NCBI GenBank assembly: GCA_021413845.1
Contig: JAIOPP010000094.1
Coordinates: forward strand, 1-64,000
Direction of reading: 5' to 3'
DNA: 64,000 bases
Source of the DNA: Planctomycetia bacterium
Lineage (GTDB): Bacteria > Planctomycetota > Planctomycetia > Pirellulales > PNKZ01
How positions within the stretch are numbered: position 1 is the stretch's first letter; each line of letters begins with the position of its first letter. This document shows, piece after piece, positions 36,445 to 45,244 of the stretch. The notes under the pieces are model-generated. The model did no database searches. It saw only the letters and a list, made by a program, of their open reading frames with translations, and was not told the origin of the DNA. A program made the translations under genes and the position numbers.

Positions 36445-39400
36445 TTAACGCACCGTGCGATTATAAAAAGACTCTCCGGCCGACATTCGTTCCGTGGGCC
36501 TCGTCGCAGGTTTGGCCGTCGGCAACGGGGCATTTTTCCTCGCCGCCTCTGCATCCGAAGTTTCTTCGAGCGTCGGCTGGGTCGGTCGTGGCAAGACCGC
36601 CTTAGGTCTTGGGGCGTTCAAGAGATAATCGACAGACTCCGGCAGCGGTTTCGCTTCGTTCTTGTTCGGCGTGTTCGTGCGCGGAATATTCAACGCTCGC
36701 GGCTCCGCGGTCGTCGACGTCGATTTCGCACGTTCTCGCTCCGAATCGGTGGAGGTGAAGTCCGCCGGTGCGGCATCGACACGCTTCAATTCTTGCGAAG
36801 CATCGAAGCTGGAAGGGCGCACCTTGGCCGGCGCGTCGCTTTCTAAGGCATTGCTTGGAACGACGCCGCGATCGACGGAAACTTCGGCGTCGTCGGCCGG
36901 TAGCGTTTCCACCTCTTCGCCGAACATGGCTCGCAGTCGCGGGAACATTTTCTTCGCCGGTGCGGCTTTTGCCGGAGCCGACTTCGGCGACGGTTGTTGT
37001 TCGGAGTAGCGATCTGCGCGATCCGAATCGGGAATCGTAGATTCGACACTGTCGGTCCGCTCCGGCTTAGGTCCGATTCCGAACCAACCAGTCACGTTCG
37101 TGAGAATCGACTTCTTCTCTTTCGGTGCCTGTTCGTTCGGCTCGACGCCGTATCGCGAATCATCGCTTCGGTAGTCATCCACGATCGGCGGTCGTGCGGC
37201 CGTGTTCGGCGACTTCGCAGCGAATTGTTCGTGGCCGGTCGTGCGTTCGCGACTTAAGTCTTGCGTGAGCGGTCGACCCGAAGGAGGAATCGATACGTTC
37301 TCATTTCGTAAGTTCGGTTTGCTTTCAGCACCAGAGAGCGTGCTCGCGGCGGATGGTTGATTCGGTTTCTTCGGCGCGCCTTCCGCTGGGTCGGTGAGGA
37401 CCCGATCCGAGTCGTAGCCCACGGTCAGATTGATCGGGCCGGGTGCGGCACTCGGATCGAGAACGCTTCGTGGTTGACGCAGGCCTGCCGTGACGTCTGC
37501 GGAAGTGGGGATCGCGGTAGCGGTCGGAAGTTCTACACCCTTGGGCTTAGCCGGTGCTTGAGGAAGGCCCGTTGTCGTGAACGTTTGGGAAGCGATTTCT
37601 TGCGGAGCGGCGACCGCCGGCTTCGCTGCTTCGGCCGACTTCGCAGCAGCTGTATCATCGGAAGCGGTTCCGAGTTCCGAACGATTCGCTTGCGCCACCT
37701 TAGGCGGAAGCGGGCGTTGCACGACCGGAGTGGCGTTGCCGAGCACTACGGAGGGCTCTTTCCAGGGCTGCCCCGTCGCGACTGCGAAGGTTTGCGAAGG
37801 AAGAGTCTTGATCGGCTCGACAGGCGTTTGCGCGGCGGTCGTGGCCGGCGGCGCAACGGCAGTCGCAGGTGGTGCGGTCGGCGCTGCCTTCAAGGCAGCG
37901 ACGGCAGGTGCTTCGACCGTGGCTTTTGCAGGGGCCGGTTGACTAGCGACGGCAGGACTCGTCGTCGCTGCAACGGTAGGCTTGTCGGCTGGCGTTGGAA
38001 TGTTCGTCGGCATCGCCGAGGTGCGCGTCATCATCGTCGGCTGAATTGTAAACGGCTGCATCGGGGGCGAAGGGGTGTTCGCAGCCGTCGTTAAGGCGGC
38101 GGGTTTGTTGGCGACTCCCGACGAAAGCTGTTTGCCGGTCGTGGTTCCGGAGAGAGCCGGAGCCGGTTGCGGGGCCTGCGTCGTAGAATAAGGAGGAACC
38201 GTCGGCTTCAATTCCGGTGTGGACTCTTCCTTTACGACGGCCTTCGGCAGCGACGCCGTGGCCGTGGTGCTCGCCTTATTCGTGTCGAACGCGAGCACCA
38301 ACTCACGAGCTCCGGCAGTTTGAAGGTGCTTCTTAAATTGCTGGACGACTTCCCCGGGAACGAGCGTTAGCTTCGGATTCGACCAACGTCCTGCGACGTT
38401 CGTATCGATTTGCAATTCCCCGAGCCGTTCCAATCCTTGACGCCAGATGCCGGCATCGATTCCGGCTAAGGGGCCGGACGTCGAAGCCACTTGCAGGCCT
38501 TCCAGCTTGCTCGTCAAACCAACGTCGAGCAGCTCTCGCGAAATCCAGCCGTGTCCGGCAAGCGACGTCGTGCCGGTGCGCTGCGGTTCGAGAGCGCTGC
38601 GCGTCGCGGAGTTGGTGAGCACGGATTCCAACGACAGATCTTGAGCTTCCAAGGTAACGTCGTGTCGTCGTTCCGTGGTGGTCAGTTGGAACGTCGCATT
38701 TAATGCAAGTTGACGGTCTTCGTCTTTGAACGTCAGTTTTGCAGGGCGCGATGCCAACGATGGGCAACTCGAAAGATCGGTCAACGAAAGTCCGCTTTTC
38801 GTGCCGAGCTTCCAACTCGACGGCAAGCGATCGACTTTGATCTGTCGGACTTGCACCAGCGGAACCGAAGTTCCGGAGACTTTATCTCGTTGCGCTCGGC
38901 GACGGCCGACGCAGTCTTTGAAGGCCTGGCTCGTAACGGTCGACGTTTCCAGATCGGCGATTCGTTCGACGAAACCGACGATGCGTTGCACGAAGAGCAG
39001 TCGATCGCAGACGCCGGACCAGTTGCGCACGAGGCCCTGAATTTCCACCGCTCGCAACGGATCTTCGTTGTGCGAAGGTTGTGGGCGATCTTCTTTGAGC
39101 AAAGTCGGTCCGCGGCTGAACATTCCGACCGGGGCGGCTTGCGAGAGCTTGGTCGGGTCGCAGAAGATGCCGGCGACGTTCATGTCGTTGCAAGCGAAGC
39201 GACCACGCAGCATCAGCCCGGGCTCCACGCGAGCGGAAACTTCTTCGACGACGAGCGCCACGTCGGAAGGATGCTCGGGATCGGCGATGCGAAGATTCGT
39301 AACCTGAAGATCACCGTTCCAGAGGTCATACGCGACGACGTCGGCGGTGACATCGGTTTGAAGTGCTGCGGACAAATGTTCCAGCAGGCTACGGCCTACC

Positions 39401-39945
39401 AATCGCGGCGTTTGCATTTGCACCAGCATCGCGGCTGCCATGGCGCAAGAGCAGGCGGCTGCCCATCCGAGCGGACGCACGATCGGTTCGCGCCGCACGC
39501 TCATCTGAGCTACGGTCAGGTTGAGTAAGCTCCGGCGGTGCGTCGCGAAGCGGCTGAACACTTGTGCTAGCGGAATCGAGATCGCCAGCCCTGCGGCAAG
39601 TGAACCCAAGGTGGCGTAATCGTCGAGCCCGAAGAGTGCCGAAAAGGGGCCGGTTCCGAGCTTGGCGAGATGTACGCTCAGGCCGAGTTGGTCTAAGAGC
39701 ATCACCCCGATGGAGCGGGTAAAGCCGGAACCGACGAAGGCCGCGAGATAGCCGCACGCTCCTGCGACGATCAGGATCGATGTCGAGCAGTTAAGCAAGA
39801 CAGCGGCGCAAAGGAACGCCGCGAACGTCAGATTCCACCCGCCGACGGCGCCGGCGGTAAATCCAAGCACGATCGCGGTAAAAATATGGCGTGGCCCATG
39901 TCCGCCTCGCAACAGCGAAGCCAAAAAGCTTTTCAATGCATGCAT
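36445..39945 (-). CDS. Large membrane protein: TIGR03546-like + AsmA-like segment + Pro/Ala-rich tail
   Basis: A 1,166-residue protein in three parts. Residues 1-140 hold four hydrophobic segments (IFTAIVLGFTAGAVGGWN, 'AAFLCAAVLLNCSTSILIVA') and look like the TIGR03546/DUF2062-type membrane domain. After another transmembrane segment (about 162-177), residues 195-520 resemble TIGR03545, the AsmA-like protein normally encoded next to TIGR03546 ('DLQVTNLRIADPEHPSDVAL' followed by VVEEVSARV). From about 580 to the end is a Pro/Ala/Thr/Lys-rich disordered region with short basic patches. The assignment to these families is by pattern and is inference. No frameshift is seen. It is divergent from prfB across 296 bp. 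A lipid or envelope role would follow from AsmA-like proteins. Confidence 0.65.
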   Translation of the reverse strand: MHALKSFLASLLRGGHGPRHIFTAIVLGFTAGAVGGWNLTFAAFLCAAVLLNCSTSILIVAGACGYLAAFVGSGFTRSIGVMLLDQLGLSVHLAKLGTGPFSALFGLDDYATLGSLAAGLAISIPLAQVFSRFATHRRSLLNLTVAQMSVRREPIVRPLGWAAACSCAMAAAMLVQMQTPRLVGRSLLEHLSAALQTDVTADVVAYDLWNGDLQVTNLRIADPEHPSDVALVVEEVSARVEPGLMLRGRFACNDMNVAGIFCDPTKLSQAAPVGMFSRGPTLLKEDRPQPSHNEDPLRAVEIQGLVRNWSGVCDRLLFVQRIVGFVERIADLETSTVTSQAFKDCVGRRRAQRDKVSGTSVPLVQVRQIKVDRLPSSWKLGTKSGLSLTDLSSCPSLASRPAKLTFKDEDRQLALNATFQLTTTERRHDVTLEAQDLSLESVLTNSATRSALEPQRTGTTSLAGHGWISRELLDVGLTSKLEGLQVASTSGPLAGIDAGIWRQGLERLGELQIDTNVAGRWSNPKLTLVPGEVVQQFKKHLQTAGARELVLAFDTNKASTTATASLPKAVVKEESTPELKPTVPPYSTTQAPQPAPALSGTTTGKQLSSGVANKPAALTTAANTPSPPMQPFTIQPTMMTRTSAMPTNIPTPADKPTVAATTSPAVASQPAPAKATVEAPAVAALKAAPTAPPATAVAPPATTAAQTPVEPIKTLPSQTFAVATGQPWKEPSVVLGNATPVVQRPLPPKVAQANRSELGTASDDTAAAKSAEAAKPAVAAPQEIASQTFTTTGLPQAPAKPKGVELPTATAIPTSADVTAGLRQPRSVLDPSAAPGPINLTVGYDSDRVLTDPAEGAPKKPNQPSAASTLSGAESKPNLRNENVSIPPSGRPLTQDLSRERTTGHEQFAAKSPNTAARPPIVDDYRSDDSRYGVEPNEQAPKEKKSILTNVTGWFGIGPKPERTDSVESTIPDSDRADRYSEQQPSPKSAPAKAAPAKKMFPRLRAMFGEEVETLPADDAEVSVDRGVVPSNALESDAPAKVRPSSFDASQELKRVDAAPADFTSTDSERERAKSTSTTAEPRALNIPRTNTPNKNEAKPLPESVDYLLNAPRPKAVLPRPTQPTLEETSDAEAARKNAPLPTAKPATRPTERMSAGESFYNRTVR

Positions 39946-40241
39946 CGACCGAACTCCCCCCGACGCCGTGCGGACGTCGAATGTGATACCGGTTGAATAC
40001 CACGCGCCCCCCGATCGGCACGCCGAGAAAACCGGATAGGTGATCTATTCCGAAGGTATCGGTCGCACTAGTCCGAGAACTTGAACCGCTTCCCCTCCCT
40101 CGCCAAGAGGAGGCGATACGATATAATTCCCAGCGACGGGCTCCGGGCGCTCGGGTGCCGGCGATGCCTGCGCAACAGCGCGATAGACGATGCCCGTCTC
40201 CGACGGCAACCACGAACTAAGGACTGCGAAGCACGAACTCC
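39946..40241. other. Divergent intergenic region upstream of prfB
   Basis: 296 bp. It holds a TATAAT at 40122-40127, about 115 bases before the prfB start, and a small CCTCC/GGAGG hairpin just before it. No gene seen. Confidence 0.4.
40122..40127 (+). promoter_or_regulatory. Candidate -10 element of prfB
   Basis: A perfect TATAAT with TACGA just upstream; no clear -35 element at the right distance. Would give a leader of about 108 bases. Confidence 0.35.
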
Positions 40242-41202
40242 ATGGATAACTCTCTCGTTGATCGTGCCGAAACGATTCGTCGCCGCGTGATTCAGCTCCG
40301 AGACTCTCTTTGACTACGACTCCAAATGGGCTCGCGTCGCGGAGATCGAGAGCCGAATGTCGCAGCCCGATTTTTGGAACGTGCAGGAACGCGCTCAAGC
40401 GACCGTCGGCGAATTGAAGGGCCTGAGCGCGATCGTGAAGCCGATCAAGGACCTCGAACAGTCGTTGGCCGATCTGGATACGATGCTTGAGATGGCCGAA
40501 GAAGACCCGGAGTTCGCGGCGGAAGTACCGGCCGAGCTCGACCGGCTCGACCACGTACTCGCCGATCTTGAATTGAAGGGCCTGCTCAACGGCCCTTACG
40601 ACGCGCACAACGCGATCATGACGATCAACGCTCGCGACGGCGGAATCGACGCGAACGATTGGGCCGAGATGCTGCTGCGCATGTACATCCAGTGGGCGAA
40701 AAAGCAGGAGTTCGACGTCGAAATCATCGACCGCGCCGATAACGAACAAGCCGGCATCTCCAACGCCACGATCGCCGTGCGCGGACCGATGGCCTACGGA
40801 TATCTTCGCGGCGAAAGCGGCATGCATCGCTTGGTGCGCATCAGCCCCTTCAATTCGGAAGGGAAACGGATGACCAGTTTCGCGGCCGTGGATGTTTCGC
40901 CGGAAGTGCCTGACGACGCCGAGATCGAAATCAAAGACGACGACGTGCGGATCGATAAGTTCTGCTCGAGCGGTGCCGGCGGACAGCATGTGAATAAGAC
41001 CGCCAGCGCCGTCCGAATCACGCATTTCCCGAGCGGCATCTCTCAGATTCGCAACTACTTTCAACATCCCGACCAACGGGTCAAAGATTCGCGCACGGGC
41101 TACTCGGCGTCGCACTTTCAAAGCGTGCTCGACGGGGACATTCAGGGCTTTCTCGACGCCGTGTTGCAATGGCGCGCCGGCAAGGAAGTGGTGCAAGAAT
41201 GA
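40242..41202 (+). CDS. prfB: Peptide chain release factor 2 (RF2), +1 frameshifted, internally shortened
   Basis: RF2 terminates translation at UGA and UAA. The gene starts in frame at ATG 40242 (MDNSLVDRAE...). After 23 codons it meets CTT TGA C (40308-40314), the classical RF2 recoding site; slipping +1 there gives LDYDSKWARVAEIESRMSQPD and then an open frame to 41202, total about 319 residues. The stop-recognition motif SPF is at 201-203 and the catalytic GGQ at 246-248 (SSGAGGQHVN). Oddly, right after ITHFPSGI (residue 266) the sequence jumps to SQIRNYFQHPDQRVKDSRTG. E. coli RF2 has about 50 more residues here, including the CQNDRSQHKN segment and a long helix. The gene overlaps the next one by four bases (ATGA). 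Confidence 0.9.
40308..40314 (+). promoter_or_regulatory. Programmed +1 frameshift site of prfB
   Basis: CTTTGAC: leucine codon CTT followed by an in-frame TGA and C, the conserved autoregulatory slip site of RF2 genes. High RF2 terminates at the TGA; low RF2 allows slippage to GAC. The AGGGGG Shine-Dalgarno-like stimulator found upstream of the E. coli site is absent (CTCCGAGACTCT precedes it). Confidence 0.93.
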
Positions 41203-41738
41203 TCGCGACCGTAGGATACGATGCCACGGGCGAGAAGCCGACCGCCGTTTTGGAAACGAGCGGATTACGCGTCGTTTTTTTGCGTCGCAACGATCGGTAT
41301 GCGCATCGCATCGAGGTGTGGGATTCGCGAGAAAACGGCTGGTCGATCGCGCTGGAATCGCGCGAAGGAAGCGACGAAGAGCCTTGGCCGCCGAGTCCGC
41401 CGTTTCAACAGTTGCACGTCGAGAAACGGGCCGCCGGCGACGTCGTGCTGCTGGTCGGCATGGCCGGCAGGTCGCATTGGTCGGCGGCGGTGGAAGTTTG
41501 CGAAGTGCGCAAAGTCCTGAAGTTCGATGTCGCAGTCAGAATTCAAGCCGTTCCCGAGCAACTCGGGACCGCTTACGCGATTTGCGCTTCGGCTGCCGCC
41601 GGTAGGCTCGTCGTCGCAGGCGAAAGTGGTACTGAAATCGGCAGCGGGTTCACGCTTGGTCCGGCGTCGATCGAAAAGTCGCCTCCTCCGGCCACGATTT
41701 GCTGGAAGTATTCGTTGGGCCTGCGCGACGTCGATTGA
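41199..41738 (+). CDS. Hypothetical protein coupled to prfB
   Basis: A 179-residue soluble protein. ATG 41199 overlaps the prfB stop (ATGA), with AAGGAAG upstream inside prfB, so translation is probably coupled. It appears beta-rich ('RVVFLRRNDRYAHRIEVWDS', 'AAVEVCEVRKVLKFDVAVRI') with a proline-rich loop (PWPPSPPFQQLH). I recognise no family and no catalytic motif. Being tied to RF2 expression suggests a role connected with translation or simply shared regulation; this is inference. Confidence 0.65.
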   Translation: MIATVGYDATGEKPTAVLETSGLRVVFLRRNDRYAHRIEVWDSRENGWSIALESREGSDEEPWPPSPPFQQLHVEKRAAGDVVLLVGMAGRSHWSAAVEVCEVRKVLKFDVAVRIQAVPEQLGTAYAICASAAAGRLVVAGESGTEIGSGFTLGPASIEKSPPPATICWKYSLGLRDVD

Positions 41739-41894
41739 TCGTTAAAAATCGAAAATAATCGATGCGCACACTCCGTCGAAGCCGGCAAAACAGCCGGGAT
41801 CCTCGTCCTTGATTTTCCGCCCCTTTCGCGGCACAATAGGCGCTTCTTACGGCAGGCGCAGTTCGTCCTTGTTCTCAGTCGAGTCGGGCCCAAC

Positions 41895-42455
41895 ATGTTC
41901 GAGCAAATCGAGAAGCTGAAGCGCGAGTTTACCGACAAGTACGTCGTGGTCGATGAAGGTCGGCCTGAACTGCATCGCTTTCGAGGAATGACCGGTCTTA
42001 TCAAGACCGTCAATATGAGCGGTCGCGCGCTGGTTCGTTTCGATGCCGACAACAACATCGGCTGGTACGACATCGGCCTCGACTTTTTGAAAGTCGTGCC
42101 GAAGCCGGAACCGAAGCCCGAAGAAGAGAAGCACGCCAAGCCGAAAGCGGCGGCTGCGGCCAAGCCGGCCGAAGCACCGGCCGCTGCCGCGCCGAAGCCC
42201 GCTGCTCCGGCGGCCGGCGATAAGAAGCCGTCGGTAGCGGAAATGTTGCGGGCTCAAGCCGCCGCGAAAGCCGGCGGAGCGGCACCGGCCGCCGCGCAAT
42301 CTGCTCCGAAAGTCGAAGCAGCCCCCGTCGCCGAGGAACCCGTGGTGAAACCGGTTGCCGAAAAGCCCGTTGAAAAGAAGGCGGAAGCTCCGGCCGGCGA
42401 AAAGAAAAAGCTTTCCACCGCCGAGATTCTCGCGGCGTTGAAGAAGAAGCCGTAG
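41895..42455 (+). CDS. KOW/SH3-like domain protein with Ala/Pro/Lys-rich tail
   Basis: 186 residues. Residues 1-70 form a small domain beginning MFEQIEKLKREFTDKYVVVD and including 'GMTGLIKTVNMSGRALVRFD', suggestive of an SH3-like barrel. The rest is Ala/Pro/Lys-rich low-complexity sequence. It contains two related short motifs, KKPSVAEMLRAQ near 111 and KKLSTAEILAALKKK at the end, spaced by the linker. Similar tails occur on planctomycete proteins of unknown function. RNA or DNA binding is inferred. ATG 41895; 156 bp separates it from the previous gene. Confidence 0.65.
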   Translation: MFEQIEKLKREFTDKYVVVDEGRPELHRFRGMTGLIKTVNMSGRALVRFDADNNIGWYDIGLDFLKVVPKPEPKPEEEKHAKPKAAAAAKPAEAPAAAAPKPAAPAAGDKKPSVAEMLRAQAAAKAGGAAPAAAQSAPKVEAAPVAEEPVVKPVAEKPVEKKAEAPAGEKKKLSTAEILAALKKKP

Positions 42456-42488
42456 AGCCCGAACGCCGAACTTTTACGCTAGATCGCG

Positions 42489-45134
42489 CTACTTGCCGAT
42501 CGGCGGCTTCGGAGTCGCTGCGGCAGGGGGCTCCGTGGGTGCGCCGGCCGAACGCTTGACGACGCGAAAAATGAAGAGCGCCTCGCGATAGTCGGCCGGC
42601 AATTCCGTCTCCGCTTGTGCGATTCCTCGAATGCTATTCGGTTCGATCGTCGGCTCCGCTTGCTGCATGAGAGGCGGCGGCTGTTGAACGCCTGCGATCG
42701 CGCCGAGCACCTGTTCCGGGGCGTCGGAAGGGGTTCGCAGCATTTGCGAAGCCGATGCGCCGGGCAAACTGCCTCCCGCGACATTCCCGGTCGGAAGCGT
42801 GGCGGAAGTCTTCGCGTTCAATCGAGGTGCTTCCTTCGGTAACGCTTCTTTGAGTTTAGCGACGTCAATCCGTTCTTTTTCGGACGTTTGCGATTTCGCC
42901 TGCGTAGCTCCATTCACGGCGATTCCTTTGCCTCCTCCGAGGGCATTTTCCTTCTTTGCGACGTCCGACGGAACGGGAGCCGCGTAGCCACCGTAATCGT
43001 TGTTCCGTTTTTCGCCGGCCGGGTTTTTATCGGAAGCATACGACTGCGAATCTTTCGCTGCGATCTGTCCGCCGTTAAAGCGCTGGGAGCGGCTTAAGGA
43101 GTAGCCCCGGCGTTGTTGTAGCTCGTTATTCGCAGCATTCGTTTCGGCGAGCGCACGAGAGGCCGGAGCACCGGCAACCTTCGCGGCAGTCGGAGCGTTT
43201 ATGAGCGAAGCGGCGGCGATCGGCTTGCTTTCGCTCGGCACGGCTCCCGGCGGAGCGCTGATGCCCGCCGCAGCCACGGTCGGAGCGGTCCCGGCCGGAA
43301 CAGCCACGGCCGAAGCGGGTGGCAGCGGTGCCGCTTTCGGAAGCGTCGTAGAAGCAGCAGGCGTCGGCCGTGCATTCGTGCCGGAAAGAGAATCTCCGTC
43401 GGTGATGGCTGCGGGTTTCGCTAACGGCGTGGCCGGCTGTTTGGCGATCTCGGCGAGATGCCCACCCCGATTGTATTCCTGCCACTTCGCCGTCTCTTCG
43501 GCTGCCGCCGTGGCGGGCTCGACGCTGATATTCAGAAAGTAATTCGGCTCCGCACGGAGCGTCTTCAGGGTCGATTCCAGTTGCTCACGATTCGCGACGA
43601 CGTAGACGTATTCGACCTCTTCGCTCTCGCGATCGTTGAACCGGTCTCCTGTTTTCGCCGGCGCGGCCGCGTTCTCCCCTTTAACCATCGGCTGGTCGCC
43701 TGCGAGTTTTGCTTCCGAGCCGCTTTCGCGTCGGGCAGTTGTATTCTTGGCGGCTAGGCCGAGGCCCGCTGCGTTTTCACCTGTTTGCGATTCCATGCCG
43801 CGCGACTCATCTTTCGCTTTGGCGTCGGCCTGCGAGCGCAAGCCGTCGCTTTGGAGCTTAGCCGACTCGGCACCCCAATTCTGCGTGTAGTCGACGATCT
43901 GTTGTTGGCGCAGCACCGGCGTAAACGCCATGTCGAGCGCTTCCGGCGTCACATCGCAACGGACGATCAGTAAGCCGTTGTCGGAGTTCGTCGTCGCTTG
44001 GGCATGACCCAGAGCTTGTTTCCGCTGTCTTGCGTCGTTCTCCGTCAGGGCCAAGTCCGTCGTTGCGCCGCGCCCCGCCCGATCTACGGCACCGAGTCGC
44101 TGGAGTTGACCGGCGTCGAGCCGGCCATCGGGCCGTTCGGTTTGCAACATACGATAGTTGCTGACCAACGACTGGGCGCGCTCGAAATCTTGTCTGACGA
44201 TTCCTTCCACGGAATCAGGTGCCGGTGCCACGTTTATTTGACTGACTGCGTCCATCGGGCCGGTGGGAGTTCTTGCCCCGCCGGTACCGTCTCCGGCCTT
44301 TGCCGCGTGAGGAACCGTGCCATTAAACACGCTGAACATTCCTCCCGCGGTTGCCCCCATCTTGGTCGGCTGCGAAGCGGTCGCCTGTGAAACGGCTGCT
44401 TGCGAAACGGCCGCCTGCGAAGCCGACGCGGGAACCGAAGTGACAGCCGGAGCGGAAGCCGCGAAGCCTCCGTTGGCATCGGCCGACGTCACGGCATCGG
44501 CGACTTTTCCCGTTCCCGATTTGCTGAGCGCCGGCTTTACGGAAAAGGCATCCCCCTTGTCTCTCGCAGTTCCGTCTCTCGCGTTTCCGATCTCAGGCGA
44601 CTGCGGCTTGGCGGGTGCCTGGTTCATCGCCAATTGTTTCTCGTCGAGCGGTGCGAAGCCTCGTTGCTCGGCGAACATCAACGCCAAGGCTGCCGCAACG
44701 GCCGCGATCGACCACACGATTGGACGCAATAAACGTCGTCGATCGAACGGAGCCGCAATTGAAGCCGCAGTCGCAATCGGAACGGCACGTTCGACGATCG
44801 GAGCGGGTGCCGCAGGAGCAGGCAACGGCGTTGGTCCGTTCGAAACACTTTTCGTCGCTTCATCAGGTTGAACGCCGGCGGCAACGCCTCGTAGTCCATC
44901 TTCGCCCCGTAAGACGCTCCGTTCGGCGTTGCGCAAGACCGCGGGAACGAATTCATCGCCGAGCGAAAACTTCGGTAGCGACTTCAGCCCCTCACGCAGG
45001 CCGCGCAGTTCCTCGAACAGCCGCCGTAAGTCGGGGCGATCGAGCAGCAGTTGCTCGGCTCGCAATCGCTCCTCGCGCGACAATTCGTCGTCGAGATAGG
45101 CGCTGATCAGTTCGTCGTCGGGAATCGAGGACAT
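42489..45134 (-). CDS. Very large anti-sigma-factor-like membrane protein
   Basis: An 881-residue protein encoded directly downstream of an ECF sigma gene. The N-terminus (MSSIPDDELISAYLDDELSR.. LRRLFEELRGLREGLKSLP) matches the anti-sigma domain of planctomycetes; it lacks the His/Cys zinc ligands of ZAS proteins. One transmembrane segment lies at about 138-155 (IVWSIAAVAAALALMF). The remainder, outside the membrane, is mostly Ala/Ser/Gln-rich and disordered, with one folded patch near 510-545 (VEYVYVVANREQLESTLKTL) and another at the end (ADYREALFIFRVVKR). Anti-sigma factors are usually 150-300 residues, so this one is exceptional in size. It probably binds the sigma factor from 45245-45799 and senses an envelope signal (inference). 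Confidence 0.75.
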   Translation of the reverse strand: MSSIPDDELISAYLDDELSREERLRAEQLLLDRPDLRRLFEELRGLREGLKSLPKFSLGDEFVPAVLRNAERSVLRGEDGLRGVAAGVQPDEATKSVSNGPTPLPAPAAPAPIVERAVPIATAASIAAPFDRRRLLRPIVWSIAAVAAALALMFAEQRGFAPLDEKQLAMNQAPAKPQSPEIGNARDGTARDKGDAFSVKPALSKSGTGKVADAVTSADANGGFAASAPAVTSVPASASQAAVSQAAVSQATASQPTKMGATAGGMFSVFNGTVPHAAKAGDGTGGARTPTGPMDAVSQINVAPAPDSVEGIVRQDFERAQSLVSNYRMLQTERPDGRLDAGQLQRLGAVDRAGRGATTDLALTENDARQRKQALGHAQATTNSDNGLLIVRCDVTPEALDMAFTPVLRQQQIVDYTQNWGAESAKLQSDGLRSQADAKAKDESRGMESQTGENAAGLGLAAKNTTARRESGSEAKLAGDQPMVKGENAAAPAKTGDRFNDRESEEVEYVYVVANREQLESTLKTLRAEPNYFLNISVEPATAAAEETAKWQEYNRGGHLAEIAKQPATPLAKPAAITDGDSLSGTNARPTPAASTTLPKAAPLPPASAVAVPAGTAPTVAAAGISAPPGAVPSESKPIAAASLINAPTAAKVAGAPASRALAETNAANNELQQRRGYSLSRSQRFNGGQIAAKDSQSYASDKNPAGEKRNNDYGGYAAPVPSDVAKKENALGGGKGIAVNGATQAKSQTSEKERIDVAKLKEALPKEAPRLNAKTSATLPTGNVAGGSLPGASASQMLRTPSDAPEQVLGAIAGVQQPPPLMQQAEPTIEPNSIRGIAQAETELPADYREALFIFRVVKRSAGAPTEPPAAATPKPPIGK

Positions 45135-45244
45135 GGGGCGGAAGTCGTCAGTGGTCGGTTGTCGGTAGTGAATCGTTCCATCGAATCTCGTTCGTCGAGT
45201 CGTGACGCAAGGTCGCTTGCGGTATCACGAAGCTCTGCATGTCG

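Noticed and set aside
37357-38094. 245-residue Arg-rich plus-strand frame inside the large membrane-protein gene
   Set aside because: Antisense to a Pro/Ala-rich region; no family features.
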